Made by a program: the position numbers and the translations under genes | Shown here: positions 1 through 10,800 of the stretch, piece by piece | Numbering within the stretch: position 1 is the stretch's first letter | Layout of the letters: each line of letters opens with the position of its first letter | The notes under the pieces: generated by a model | Databases searched by the model: none | Seen by the model: the letters and a program-made list of their open reading frames with translations, nothing else | What the model was told of the DNA's origin: nothing | NCBI GenBank assembly: GCA_958295485.1 | Contig: OY282354.1 | Coordinates: 3,372,042 to 3,436,041, forward strand | Direction: 5' to 3' | Source of the DNA: an uncultured Gammaproteobacteria bacterium | GTDB taxonomy: Bacteria > Pseudomonadota > Gammaproteobacteria > Eutrophobiales > Eutrophobiaceae | DNA: 64,000 nucleotides

Positions 1-30
1 CTATTTCTTCGGAATACAGACAGTGGCTCA

Positions 31-366
31 TCATCTCCCCCTCAAATGAAGTCTAATAAATGTGACTATATTATTTTTACAATATTGAAGCTCCTTCTTC
101 AAAGCCAGACGTCTTTCAAGATTCCCACTTACCCCATAATTATCATTATAAATTCTATTAACAGCACCCAAATTAAATTCCTTATAAGGTAATCTCCCTT
201 TCGGAGAAGCAATGCCAACAATACCAAGCGCAGCACGTCTACTCACACCTTCATCTTTCATATCCAGGATTTCTATTACAACTTTTTCATGGGCTCTACA
301 AAAATCGTTGACCTCCTTTTCATAAGGCCCGGCTTGGCTTATCACCGGCATTAACAATAATGCCAA
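31..366 (-). CDS. Small exported protein of unknown function, signal peptide apparently frame-broken
   Basis: The open frame gives 111 residues from a TTG codon. It begins with a hydrophobic stretch ending in S-Q-A-G, which looks like the second half of a signal peptide with its cleavage site. An ATG at 378-380, preceded by a GGAG-like ribosome site, reads ATG AAA AAA and then meets TAA. If the A6 run (372-377) were A7, the frame would continue as Met-Lys-Lys-Ile-Ile-Leu into this ORF and make a complete signal peptide. The mature part is small and basic-charged with two cysteines, and I do not recognise a family. No operon partner is visible. The likeliest reading is a periplasmic or secreted small protein with either a homopolymer sequencing error or a genuine slip site. 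Confidence 0.5.
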   Translation of the reverse strand: MALLLMPVISQAGPYEKEVNDFCRAHEKVVIEILDMKDEGVSRRAALGIVGIASPKGRLPYKEFNLGAVNRIYNDNYGVSGNLERRLALKKELQYCKNNIVTFIRLHLRGR

Positions 367-380
367 TATTATTTTTTCAT

Positions 381-864
381 TTATCCATCTTCTCCGCTAG
401 AAACGCTCTAATCTGAGCGATGTTGATGCGTTCCTCCTGTTCGGTCTGTCCGAGTTTGGCACTCCGAGAGCGCAACTGTCAAGCCGAAACCTGTTATAAC
501 GTCCCCCCATTTTTTCTTAACCGGTCAACAAGGCATCAGGACTAGCAAACAGGTTTTGAAGTGATGACGGTTTGGGCTTAGGCGCGTACCACCAGTAGTA
601 AACCGGCCCATCACCCATAACAGGGTCGTCTTCAGATGGCTATGTACTTGGCCCATCACACTTGTAACAACTCGTGATTCTCGATATGATAGCTTGGGTG
701 GTGAGCACAGGGGTTAATAACGGGAAGCATTGCGCTGAGATACCCAAAAAATGGGGAGACGTCAGGATAGTGTAGTGTGTAGCCTGTCAAAGGACATGAG
801 GCCAAATTGAGCTAAATACTAAGAGACTTCTGTTAATTTAACGATAAGCAATAGGAATCAGGAA
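381..864. other. Non-coding stretch, nothing recognised
   Basis: No convincing ORF, RNA gene or strong hairpin was found between the small exported protein and the gene starting at 865. Stop codons are frequent in all frames. Confidence 0.4.
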
Positions 865-1557
865 ATGAGTAAAGACGATTCAGAGAAATTATATGGCAGT
901 AAATTCCACCTGCTCAGATTTCTGGGGCAGCATCAGCATTTACTCAATAAACACGTGAAGAATGTAACGGGCGCACAGTCTGTCTGTTGGTTAGACTGCC
1001 CCTCTAACCCGAGCAAGCAGGGGAAAAACAATGAACGGAAGGGACTTAACTTCCTTCCAGAAGACCATAAGGCGCAAAAGGCGTGGAAATCTTTCTGGCC
1101 ACAACTCGGCAATCCACCAAACTGGGACGCTGTTGGCCATGTCCTTATTAATGGCACTCGGGAGTGGCTACTAGTTGAAGCTAAGGCAAATCTCAAAGAG
1201 CTAAAGCAAAGTTGCCGAGCCGAGGGTGGTCGTCAAAAAATCATAGATGCCTTTGACAAAACCAAAAACGAACTTGGCATATCAACAAACACCGATTGGT
1301 TGAAGCCCTATTACCAGCACGCAAATCGAATTACTGTACTGAACTTCATGATGCAGCACGGTGAGCCTGCGAGGATGCTCTTTATTTATTTCTGCGGTGA
1401 TAGTTTCCCGAAAGGCAATACTACTTGTCCTGAGAATGAAGATGGGTGGTCGGCGGCGCTTGCCAAGCAAGACGAACATCTCGGTCTGTCAAACGGTCAT
1501 GCCCTCGATAACCGGGTACACAAGATTTTTGTCCCTGTCATCCCCCTGACGGAATAG
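865..1557 (+). CDS. Orphan protein with PD-(D/E)XK nuclease-like motif
   Basis: 230 residues, starting at an ATG preceded by AGGAATCAGGAA. The central part has an Asp at residue 88 (in N-W-D-A-V), a spacer, then W-L-L-V-E-A-K-A-N with Glu105 and Lys107. An Asp followed by Glu-x-Lys on a beta strand is the core of PD-(D/E)XK nuclease folds, so a nuclease or nuclease-derived protein is a reasonable inference. The N-terminal 80 residues contain His and Trp clusters and one Cys pair (Cys41, Cys45). There is no methylase or partner nearby. The gene sits 3 kb from the defence island but on the opposite strand. Function is not established from sequence; it could equally be a DNA-repair or restriction-like accessory protein. 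Confidence 0.7.
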   Translation: MSKDDSEKLYGSKFHLLRFLGQHQHLLNKHVKNVTGAQSVCWLDCPSNPSKQGKNNERKGLNFLPEDHKAQKAWKSFWPQLGNPPNWDAVGHVLINGTREWLLVEAKANLKELKQSCRAEGGRQKIIDAFDKTKNELGISTNTDWLKPYYQHANRITVLNFMMQHGEPARMLFIYFCGDSFPKGNTTCPENEDGWSAALAKQDEHLGLSNGHALDNRVHKIFVPVIPLTE

Positions 1558-1569
1558 TCTTGACAAACG

Positions 1570-1899
1570 TCATCCGTTTCGTAATCGAAGATATTCGTCG
1601 GAAAACTCGACTATGTGCTTGCCCTCTGGAAGCTGTGGGCCGGCGAGGCTGTCGAGCCAAGCAACACCTTCGTAATAAACATCGTCATACCGGGGGGTTT
1701 TTACCGGATTAATGAGTTTGCTGTCTTTCTTTTGTCTGTTTTTATGCCGTTCCCGCAATTCACGCATTCGCTCCTTGAACTTCTTCTTTTTCTTATTTGA
1801 CAAGCTATCCATCCTTAGTGGACCTGGTTCAGGTTCATTGACTGAATCATTACCGGCAACTGTGAAATCCAGGCGCTCATTGGGCGCGGCGTATAACAT
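1570..1899 (-). CDS. Highly charged hypothetical protein, possibly 5'-truncated
   Basis: 109 residues from the first ATG, with a Lys/Arg/Glu-rich central segment (K-K-K-K-K-F-K-E-R-M-R-E-L-R) likely to be helical, and an acidic C-terminus. The frame stays open for about 30 further codons upstream (to about 1990) with protein-like composition but without an ATG, GTG or TTG start. The visible ORF may therefore be the remnant of a longer gene. It converges on the gene ending at 1557 with a 12-base gap. I recognise no family, and the case for a functional gene is modest. Confidence 0.35.
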   Translation of the reverse strand: MLYAAPNERLDFTVAGNDSVNEPEPGPLRMDSLSNKKKKKFKERMRELRERHKNRQKKDSKLINPVKTPRYDDVYYEGVAWLDSLAGPQLPEGKHIVEFSDEYLRLRNG

Positions 1900-2175
1900 C
1901 GGTTTCGTACTATAAACGTAGTTAAGCAGGCCTTGTGTATCCTTCCCGAATTTAAGTATATCGTGTCTTAGATATAACGTTATGGCAGATGGAAGCTACT
2001 GTTCCTTATCCCGTAATAATTGTTCATCGCGTAGAGACCAACGAGAGCTCCCGCGCTGACCATTACAGCGCCACGTGCAAATGTCCGATGGGTCTGTCCC
2101 CCCATATATAGTACACCTGCGGCTGTGTTCTTATCAAAGAGAATTTTACAGGAGCCGCTGCCGATTTTATTTTTG

Positions 2176-2196
2176 ACGTTATAACGTTATAACGTT
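2176..2196. promoter_or_regulatory. Palindromic operator of the RHH/RelE module
   Basis: Three ACGTT half-sites repeat every 8 bases here. They include the perfect 14-base palindrome AACGTTATAACGTT at 2183-2196, ending just upstream of the antitoxin start. Ribbon-helix-helix antitoxins commonly bind such arrays of short palindromes to repress their own operon, so this is the expected autoregulatory site. The link to the adjacent gene is inferred from position. Confidence 0.6.
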
Positions 2197-2208
2197 AAAT
2201 TGTTTCTC

Positions 2209-2451
2209 ATGAGCACAGGGATTAAAAAATCCATGCGAACGACCGTCTATTTCGACCCGGAACTGCGCCGCGCCCTGCGCCTGAAGACCATTGAGACAAA
2301 TCGCTCATTATCGGATATGGTGAATGAAGCCGTGCGATTAAGCCTTGCAGAAGATGCCGAAGACCTGGAGGCTTTATCAAACCGCGCCAAGGAACCCGAC
2401 CTGCCTTTTGAAGACGTAGTAAAGGACTTGAAACGTCGTGGAAAAATATAA
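2209..2451 (+). CDS. Ribbon-helix-helix antitoxin (type II toxin-antitoxin)
   Basis: About 80 residues. The N-terminal strand R-T-T-V-Y-F-D-P-E-L followed by two helices (R-A-L-R-L-K-T-I-E-T, then S-L-S-D-M-V-N-E-A-V-R) is the classical RHH DNA-binding fold. The C-terminal part, rich in Asp/Glu and ending K-D-L-K-R-R-G-K-I, is the usual toxin-wrapping tail. Possible starts are ATG 2209, TTG 2200 or ATG 2233; the last still leaves the RHH intact. The stop overlaps the start of the RelE-like gene by 14 bases, so the two are translationally coupled. The protein should neutralise that toxin and repress the operon through the palindromes at 2176-2196. Confidence 0.85.
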   Translation: MSTGIKKSMRTTVYFDPELRRALRLKTIETNRSLSDMVNEAVRLSLAEDAEDLEALSNRAKEPDLPFEDVVKDLKRRGKI

Positions 2452-2704
2452 AATCTTTATAAAACCTTCCGCCGTAAAAGAAATTGAAACAATTCCCCAG
2501 AAGAAAATTCGCCGACAAATAATTCGCCGAATACAAAGTCTGGCAGAGAACCCCTACCCTCCAGGCGCCAGGAAACTCGCAGACAATAATCGATTCAGGC
2601 TACGCCAAGGCGTCCATCGAATTGTTTATACGGTATGGAAGCAACAACTTACTGTAAGCATTATCAAGGTTGGGCACAGAAAGGACATTTATAGAAATCA
2701 ATAA
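2438..2704 (+). CDS. RelE/ParE-superfamily toxin
   Basis: 88 residues of RelE type: an N-terminal Y-K-I-F-I-K-P-S-A strand, a helix pair around E-I-E-T-I-P-Q-K-K-I-R-R, then N-P-Y-P-P-G-A-R-K-L and F-R-L-R-Q-G-V-H-R-I-V-Y-T-V, ending I-K-V-G-H-R-K-D-I-Y. The conserved basic residues (R-x-R-Q-G-x-H-R-I and G-H-R) are those used by mRNA-cleaving RelE enzymes. A ParE-like gyrase inhibitor cannot be excluded without modelling. It is the second gene of the two-gene unit with the overlapping RHH antitoxin, and its length is normal for the family. Confidence 0.88.
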   Translation: MEKYKIFIKPSAVKEIETIPQKKIRRQIIRRIQSLAENPYPPGARKLADNNRFRLRQGVHRIVYTVWKQQLTVSIIKVGHRKDIYRNQ

Positions 2705-3035
2705 CCAGCCTGAGCTGCGAAATCCATCAAGTTGACGGAGCATTAGCAGGGTTAGTATGTTTGGGTGAAAAAATCGCAGTTGATATTACTGGCATGTCAC
2801 CTGCTAACCTTATAAACGATCAGACTAACTATTGCACAAATCCAAGCGCTTTCCAACAGGCGCTCCCGCTGTTTGTCGAGAGTGGGTTAGCGGGAACTGC
2901 TGGCTTTCCAACAGGAAACAGTCATAAAATATCAATCGTCGTCATTCCCGCGCGCGGGAACGGCGTTTCCCTGGTTTCACGGGGATGACGAGTAGCTTAT
3001 TCACCAATATAAAGTCGATGCAACATCAGGTAATC
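2705..3035. repeat. Intergenic stretch with a REP-like palindromic element at 2941-2990
   Basis: No gene is supported here. At 2941-2990 a GTCATTCCCG arm faces a CGGGGATGAC arm (one mismatch), with a perfect CCCGCGCGCGGG palindrome inside at 2947-2958. GTCATTCCCGCG-type dyads are common dispersed repeats in proteobacterial genomes. A short repeated phrase, GCTTTCCAACAGG, also occurs twice (near 2849 and 2902). The element lies immediately before the decarboxylase gene. Confidence 0.5.
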
Positions 3036-4709
3036 ATGACAGGGGCGACAGACAATACTTCCACGATAAGCGTTGCCGGATATCTGCTCAAACGACTGAA
3101 ATCACTGGGCGTTGATCATGTATTCGGTGTTCCGGGTGATTTTATTCTGCCGTTTTTTGAAATCATGGCAGACAGCGACATCATGCACGTAGCCAGCTGC
3201 AATGAACTCAATGCGGGTTATGCGGCTGATGGTTATGCGCGTATAAAAGGCCTGGCCGCTGCCGCGGTGACCTATGGCCCCGGTTCATTCAGTATCGTCA
3301 ACGCCGTTGCCGGCGCCTACGCAGAGGATGTTCCATTAGTGGTTATTTCCGGTGGGCCCGCGACAAGCGCCTATCAATCCCAGGCGATACTGCATCATTT
3401 GCTGCCGAATAAATACGCTGCCTCGCTCAGGATATTCGAGCAGGTTACGGCTTATACAACCCTGTTGGATAAAGCAGAACATGCAACGACAGAAATAGAC
3501 AAGGCATTGTCGACCTGTCTGGCAAAAAAGAAGCCGGTGTTCCTGGAAATCCCTACCGATATCCAGCTGTCCCTGGTGGAACCGCCACAACCGCTGGATA
3601 TGAATGACTATATCGACCATGATAAACATGCCGCCACGCAGGCAGCCCGCCGCATCGCCGACAGGATCAACCAAAGCAAGCGCACCGTTTTGTTGCCGGG
3701 GCATGAAATCCATCGCTGGGGTTTACAGGATAAAGTCATCGAATTCGTGCAAAAGACGAATATCACTTTTGGTTCCGTGCTTATCGGCAAAGCGGATTAC
3801 ATGGAGCGCCTGCCGCTATGCGTGGGGGCATACCAGGGAGCGGGCAGTCAGCCGGTGGTTCGCGAGTTTGTCGAGGACGCCGACACCGTTGTCTTTCTCG
3901 GCATGATCCCTTCAGACTTCAACCTGGGTGGGTTTACCGACGAACTGACAGACAGCCAGGTGATTCACGTATGGAATAACCAAGTAAAAATCGATGACGC
4001 CGTGTTTGATAACGTATCGATCGCGGATGTAATAGACGAACTGTTGACGTCCGTGGAAGAAAATCGGGCGACGGACAGTGACCCACCCGTACAGGGATTT
4101 CTACATAAGCCGGACCAGGCTTATGAACCCGAGCCCGAAGCCTTGATGACCAGCAAGCGGTTTTATGATCGTATCGCCAATTTCCTTCGGCCTGGTGATA
4201 TTGTTCTTGGCGATGCAGGCTGCGCCGTCAGTCTTGCCCACTTGCAATTGCCGGAAAACAGCACGTGCATTTCATCGTGTTATTGGGCATCAATCGGCAT
4301 GGGCTTCGGGGCTGCGTTAGGCGCTTGTTTTGCTGCTGATGAGGGCCAACGCATTATTGCGTTGGAAGGTGATGGTTCCTTCCAGATGACGGCGCAGGAA
4401 TTATCCAACATGCAGCGCTATGGCAAGTCACCCGTTATTTTTGTGGTCAATAACGCGGGTTATACAGCGGAGAGATTGATACATGACGGGCCTTTTAATG
4501 ACATTCCCGCCTGGAAATATCACAAACTTCCCGAGGCGTTCGGCGGCGGCTTGGGCATTGATGTGCACACGGAAGGAGACCTTGAAGCTGCAATAAAGCA
4601 GGTAGAAGAATATGCAGGCACAGGCCCCATCTTGATCGAAGTACACATGGACCCGTACGATGCCTCCGAGGCATTCAGGCTGATGAGCGAAGTCTTGCGT
4701 AGCCATTAA
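3036..4709 (+). CDS. Thiamine-diphosphate-dependent 2-keto acid decarboxylase (pyruvate/indolepyruvate decarboxylase family)
   Basis: About 557 residues, the usual length. The likely start is ATG 3036, preceded by ATCAGG; ATGs or an open frame further upstream (3018, 2985) lie in the repeat and are less likely. N-terminal PYR domain: G-V-P-G-D-F and the catalytic Glu in C-N-E-L-N-A-G-Y-A-A-D-G-Y-A-R. A His120-His121 pair (L-H-H-L-L), as in bacterial pyruvate decarboxylases, points to decarboxylase chemistry rather than acetolactate synthase. C-terminal PP domain: the ThDP/Mg motif G-D-G-S at 445-448, ending in Asn472-Asn473. The expected reaction converts pyruvate, phenylpyruvate or indolepyruvate to the aldehyde and CO2; substrate cannot be read from sequence. 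It stands alone, with no dehydrogenase beside it. Confidence 0.85.
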   Translation: MTGATDNTSTISVAGYLLKRLKSLGVDHVFGVPGDFILPFFEIMADSDIMHVASCNELNAGYAADGYARIKGLAAAAVTYGPGSFSIVNAVAGAYAEDVPLVVISGGPATSAYQSQAILHHLLPNKYAASLRIFEQVTAYTTLLDKAEHATTEIDKALSTCLAKKKPVFLEIPTDIQLSLVEPPQPLDMNDYIDHDKHAATQAARRIADRINQSKRTVLLPGHEIHRWGLQDKVIEFVQKTNITFGSVLIGKADYMERLPLCVGAYQGAGSQPVVREFVEDADTVVFLGMIPSDFNLGGFTDELTDSQVIHVWNNQVKIDDAVFDNVSIADVIDELLTSVEENRATDSDPPVQGFLHKPDQAYEPEPEALMTSKRFYDRIANFLRPGDIVLGDAGCAVSLAHLQLPENSTCISSCYWASIGMGFGAALGACFAADEGQRIIALEGDGSFQMTAQELSNMQRYGKSPVIFVVNNAGYTAERLIHDGPFNDIPAWKYHKLPEAFGGGLGIDVHTEGDLEAAIKQVEEYAGTGPILIEVHMDPYDASEAFRLMSEVLRSH

Positions 4710-4858
4710 TCCGAATAACGAACCACGATTTCCCAAAGTGCCATTATTGCGGAATTGCGCTTCTTTCGGGCATTGCGCTTATTATCTGAATTCGCTCGCG
4801 TTATTTACAGACAGTGACATGCCCCCTGCACCCTTTGTTGCTCTGGTCTGGGCCTTGC

Positions 4859-7800
4859 TTACGATATGCAAGTGCGACCTTTGAAGTACTCAACATCAAG
4901 CGTTCCGGTGATATGGGCGACAGCAACGGTACAGGTAAATTTACTATCTCCGGGATACGATTTTTTCTCAAAGCGTCTCAGCCTGATGAGTAGGAGTAAC
5001 TCCTTATTGCAGGCTTTCAATAGGTTCTTTAGCTGCGAGGTGGAGCAAAAAAGGCGTAGTCCTGAACGTGGTCCTTCCTCGCTGTATTTGTCCTCACGGC
5101 CCCACGCTTCAGCGCGAGTCGTAATTTTTCCATGCCCGTCTGTCCAGATACGGCAGAACGGATCAGCCGTTCGCTTTAAGGAAAGGACTGATGCAAACTC
5201 AGGTAGGATATATGATCTCATATTGGCGCAAGGAGCGCCAAAGGGATCATGTTCGTCAAGCCGTGCTTCACCAGAGGGACGGACAATCCAGGGTGTATAT
5301 CCTTGCTTTTCATTCATGGGATATGAGGAACCGTCCTCATTTTGGTAGACGGGAAGCCAAACCCGGACAGGTTCCTCACGTATTAACTTTCGTGCAAGTC
5401 GCCGTGCTTGTGCAGGAACAACAAGCGCCGAAGATATCTCGATTTCAACGTCATCGGCCGAGTACCAAGAGCCCTCGATAACCAGCTCTTTGCCGACGGG
5501 ATCTGTAATTCCTGCGAGTTGTAGCAATTTCTCCCGGTTACTGGTAATCACGAGTCCATCCTTTGCCCTTTCAAGAAGGATTACGACCGAGTCAAGCGGT
5601 GTTCTGTCCATCCCGTCGGACAGCCACAGACCGTCACCTCTGGTGAGAGCATAGCGACCAAGCCATTCCCCCCAAGGATCGTCGCGGTACCGCCAGTCGT
5701 CTGTAACTGGAAGATTCTTCAAGAGTTTTCCCGCAGCCAAAAAGAGCGCATGCCAGCCGAGTTGTTGGGCATACGTGTGATAACGTGCGCTGAAATCCGG
5801 ATCACGTCTGTATTGTAATTCACGTTTATCTGATTCGTACATGCTGGAAACATCGGGGTCGAGTTGATGGACGATTTCGGACAGCATGTCAGTGACATAC
5901 CAGAGTGGCTTACCAAAGACGGAACTCAGGTCATCGACATCGTACTTCTGAAAATCGTCGTCCAGACGGAACTCGAACTCCCGTTTAGGCGCGGACTCGG
6001 GGCGTTCACCATAGAATTCGTCTTCCCCCCTGATTTCCTTCTTCAGTCTCATATGGGGCGATTGATCGGCCGATTGGAGTTGATTTACGAGGCCTGCCGG
6101 AAGGTTTAATGTCCCGGCGCGGATGCAGGAAAGAAGTGCCCTGGATGCGAAATGACGCATGAGCACATGCGGCTTGTTTTCTTCTAAAGCAACGCTAAGA
6201 AGCTTATCTTGGTAGCGTACGATTTGATGTGGGTGATCCAGCGCTATTCTGGAAAGAGCAATTAGCAGCCAAAGCCGTGCATGCATAAAAAAGAAGGAGA
6301 GTTCCTTGGCTTGGAAAGGACCAGCGTCAATATTTTCAAACTTGTCGACGAGAGAAGCAATAATCTCCCATTTATCGAATTTGGCAAAACACCTGATGCA
6401 GTGAGCGGCACGCCACCTTTCTGCAGCATACGGGGACCCAAGCATTCGCCAGATCAACCCGACTGCGATTGCCTGAATGTCATCATCAGGGTAAAGGCTA
6501 TCCAACAAAGCCCCATCGACTACTTTATCCGCGAGTTTGGCAGTATCGCCACGAAGTAATCGCTCTAACGCGGCTTGTCCTTGACCCTTATCCTTATCCT
6601 TATCCTTATCCTTATCCTTATCCTTATCGGCGTCCGGACAGACAAGGGACGCAAAAGCAAGCCAGACGGCGCCTGACGCCTCGGTATCCGATCGCGCTAA
6701 TTCCTTGATAAGCTCCAACACAAGTTCGGGGATAGTGATATCCGACAAATCGGATATAGTCTTCAGATGGTACCCAGATAATGTACCGTCGCTAACAAAG
6801 TCATCACGGTGAAGTCGTAGAAGGGGAACAGCGTGGTTTTGATAGACACTATCAAGCGCGACTGAGGATTGCCCCCAGCATGTATTACATTTATTAAGTT
6901 CTTCGAGCTTAGGATATAAATCGAGATTTTCGAGTACACAAATATTCTTAACATATTTTACTCGATCTTCAAATGACACTTTGTCTCGAAGCACAATGAA
7001 AAAGTTTGACTTTAGGTCATGGGGAAGATGATGCAAGCCATTGAGCTTTTCGATGGAGGAAGCTAGAGAGGACTCGTCGGTAGGGTCTGTAGTTGTCAGA
7101 ATCTGTTCCAGGACCGCTTGAATATCACGCTCCTGCTTCTCCAATCGCTTTGTCGTCCGTGAATCCATCTTGTGAGGCTTACCCGTGTAGTTTTTACGCT
7201 CATTAAGAGTGTTACGCGCTGTTGCAAAACGTTTATGTGCGTCAAAAAGATAATCAGTCGTTTGGCACGATCGCCCAAACACTTCTTCCGCCAGGGAAGC
7301 AAGCATCTCGACAGCGTTCCCCCCGGGAATGCCGGGATTATTATCTTCAAATTGCTTTATAAGCTCAGAAATCAGTTCCGGCTTGTTTACTCCGATCTTT
7401 TGCCGGATGGATTCCGCAAATTCCTTGACGCCAAATTGAAAGTATTCGACCGGGTCTGCCAAGCGGTTAAGCGCCAGCGCTTCTTCTGGTTCAATCTTTC
7501 CGTCATCAACAAGTGCTGTAAGATACGGCAATAACGTGTAGTCCAGGGAAATCTTCGACCGGTCATCCCAGCGGCTAAGTTTTGCGAGACCCCTTGGTCC
7601 CGCTGTCTTGGATAATCCTCTTGCAAACGCTACCCACGGAAATTTTTCGGGATCATAGCCCATGTTGAGTTCACAAATATTGGTCAATGTATGAAAATCG
7701 CGTTTGTCAAGTTCGTCCCCTTTTATGGTTGAGGCGAATAAAAGGAGTTCGTTGGTAAACTGGTAGTCGCCCGAACCGATGGCACCCATCTGCTCAAGCC

Positions 7801-10800
7801 CCTTGCGAAAATACCCAGAGGCCTCATCAATGTTCGCCGGCAACATAGCCCTACCAAGATCCGCAAAAAGCGAGGCTCGAATAATGACATCATCTTCAGT
7901 TTCAATGCGAGAACGTGCTTTCACCGCGTATTCGCCTGCAAGCGTTTGTAATGTTTCTTCTCTCTTGGCCAATATGGAAACGATCTGGATAAGTATGCGT
8001 ACGCTGATATGCTCTATGTGTATACACTTGAGAAAGCGCTTTACCGAAGCTGGTTTGAGTTCGCTACGTGCCCAAAGCGCGAATAATGTAGCGTCTAGTC
8101 CAAACCCCCGAAGGGAGTCATCAAAATCATGGGCGCTGTAAGGGTTGCGGGGCTTTTGTATATCTTCCCAGACCGTTATTAGTTCGACAAACGTATTATC
8201 TGCGCTTCGCTCGGACGAGGCCAAAAAATCAGCGAATGCTGAGGTAAGCTTGAGCAGAGGCTCTAGCTGCCGGTCAATGAAATGCTTCGCCTCCTGCTCG
8301 TCTTCATAACTTATTAACGCCGCCGGATTCTTTTTCGGGTTATCTTTGTTTCGATTCTTTTTGGTGTGCTTATTGAGCCTCTCCTTCATCCTGTCTCTGA
8401 AATCCTTGCCAGTTACTTCTTTCTTCATACGAAGGCAGATTGACCGGAGTTCTTTGGGAAGAACATCTTTTTCGTGAAGCGTTGTCTTCTTCGCTGCTGA
8501 AATAAGGGCTGCCTGAAATAAGAAAGGAAACATATCGTGATGGGATAAACTGTTGCGGAAAGACCAAATGCCTGGCCGCTGATGTGGCGCTCGTCGGGAA
8601 ATTGTCAGCGCTTCGGATTCGAGACCGACTGAAATTGCAATAGCAGATGCTTTTCGAAAGCCATCTTGGAGCCGATACACCTGTTCTGAAGTGTAGGATT
8701 CACGCAGTTCCAGTTTTGTAGCTCTCTTGCAAGCGCGAAAAAGTTTGACAACAAGGTCTTTCTTTTCCGGTTGCCCGAACTCCTGAAAAGATAAAGCTGC
8801 CGCAAGGGGGCCAACGCCTGTCAGAGTATTAATAAATTTCGGCATCTCGTGTTGTCGCTGAGCCCCTAAGGCTTGCGCCAGTGTAGAATAGGAGAATATG
8901 TATTCGCAGGTCTCGTAGCCACACCAGTCTTTCCATCCTCTTAAGTATCTTGCTGCATCCTCGGCACGGTGTTGCGAAATCAGGAAGAACGGTATCGCCG
9001 CGATGTCCGCCTTTTCCGGAATTTTATCTTTCCTGGTATCTTCGTTGATCGTGCGTATGTAGTGGTCGATCCATTCATCTGCGGCGACAGCATGGCGGTG
9101 AGCCTCCCCTGAGTCACCAGAAAGGGTATTGGTGATCGTAAGCCTGGCATGACGAGTCCCTGGCCAAGCCGTGCGTGTCTCAAACAGTCGGCGAGTCGCA
9201 TCGACATCTCGCGCGGCAATGACGAGGTCGGGATTTTTGAGAATGTAATCACTCCCTCGCTGATCTACAACAGCGACCGTCGAAAGTTCAAGTAGGAGAT
9301 GAACGAGACGGTTGTAGTCCTGCGTTTTCGCAGCATGAAGGGTTGCAGCTTTAAGCCTTGCATAACGGATGTTCCTTTTTCCAACCGTACTTGTAATGGA
9401 CACCGGCATCTTGCTGTCGAAAGCCAAGTCGAAGAGTGACTGCCCATCGTTGAGCTTATATAGAAGGCCCGGAAGAACGCGTACAGCATAGACGGATGTA
9501 TCCTGTCGTGATGAGAGGTTTGCGGCGACACGCTGTAGCGAATCCTTGGAGGACGCATATTGGTCGCGGACGAGAGTTTCGGTAGGTTCATCCCGGAACA
9601 TCAGTCCTTGGTTAGTACGCTCAAGAAGCGGGCGCATATCCGATGCGAAGCTCTCAACGACACTTACCTTGATTCCATGGGAACCAGCATACTCCTCAAG
9701 CGGCACAGGTGGCGGCAAAACGGCAAGTCCAGCGAGAAAGGCATCAATTTCTTCCTGCTTGTGACCACGTTCGCTTGCTACCTCGACCGCCTTTATAATC
9801 CTTTCTTGAAGGAGTTCGCCCAGTTCGAGTTTCTTGCCGATTTCGGACTCATCAAGGAGACCACGACCGCTTTTAAAGAGATACTCTATTACACGTGGGT
9901 TCCCGCCTGAGCGTGCTTGAGCGACTTGAATCTCCGCGTTCGAAACGTTGCTTAGCCGTGCAAGCAGATAAGCCGTGCTTTCTTCAATTGTGAATGGCCG
10001 TAGTTCAAATTCCTGAAACGAGGCAGGGGTAGACGGCTTGCGCTCTGTCCGGCAGGAGACAACCAGCCTCACCCCAGGAACCGGTTTGTGGTGAAAACTC
10101 TCCATGAGAAGTATAGGAAACGAATCCTCGTCCCGCTGATGCGCGAACAATTCGGCATTGTCTATTGCATCAATAAATAACGTAAGTTCTCCGCATGAAG
10201 TTACCCTTGAAAGCGTCTCTACACATTGCGTGAGCCGTCGCCTGAATGTCCTTAGAAGAGTTTCGGTATCTGCACTTCCCGGCAAGATGGGGTCGCACAG
10301 GCCCCGAAAAGCGAGTGTGTTCGCAATGTGAATCAAGCCTTTCCTTGGGAGGTGTCTTGCGTCTTCCGGAGACCGATAGGCGCCTCCACCGAAACAGTCA
10401 AAGAAAACAACCGCGCTATGGGACTTAATCTCGCGGGCAAGGCTCTCCAGGAAAACCGTTTTTCCCACTCCACCGGTAGCATGGATGAGCAACGGGCGTG
10501 AGAGATCGGGGATCAGTGTCAAGGCATCTCTTAATTGTTCCCGCTTAACGACTTCTCCAACATCAACAAGCGCCGCCGGGCACGGAAGGAGATCATTTAT
10601 CTCGGAAACGCCCAAGGCCGCAAGAACGTCAGTATATTTGATAAGATTCTGATCTGTTCCTTTATCACCTGCTTTGTCGCGGACCATTCGCCGTAACTCA
10701 CCAAGGCGAGCGGTCGCAAGTGCATCAGTTGTCGCGGACCAATCGATTATCAGGTTTTCCAGAGCGTTTTTCGTGGTAGCAAGACTTTCCGAAAGACTGA

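Noticed and set aside
2761-2988. 75-codon ORF on the plus strand
   Set aside because: Translation runs through repeat DNA, has no ribosome site and no protein-like pattern.
2985-4709. Acetolactate synthase identity for the ThDP enzyme
   Set aside because: The His-His pair of keto acid decarboxylases is present and no small regulatory subunit gene is nearby.
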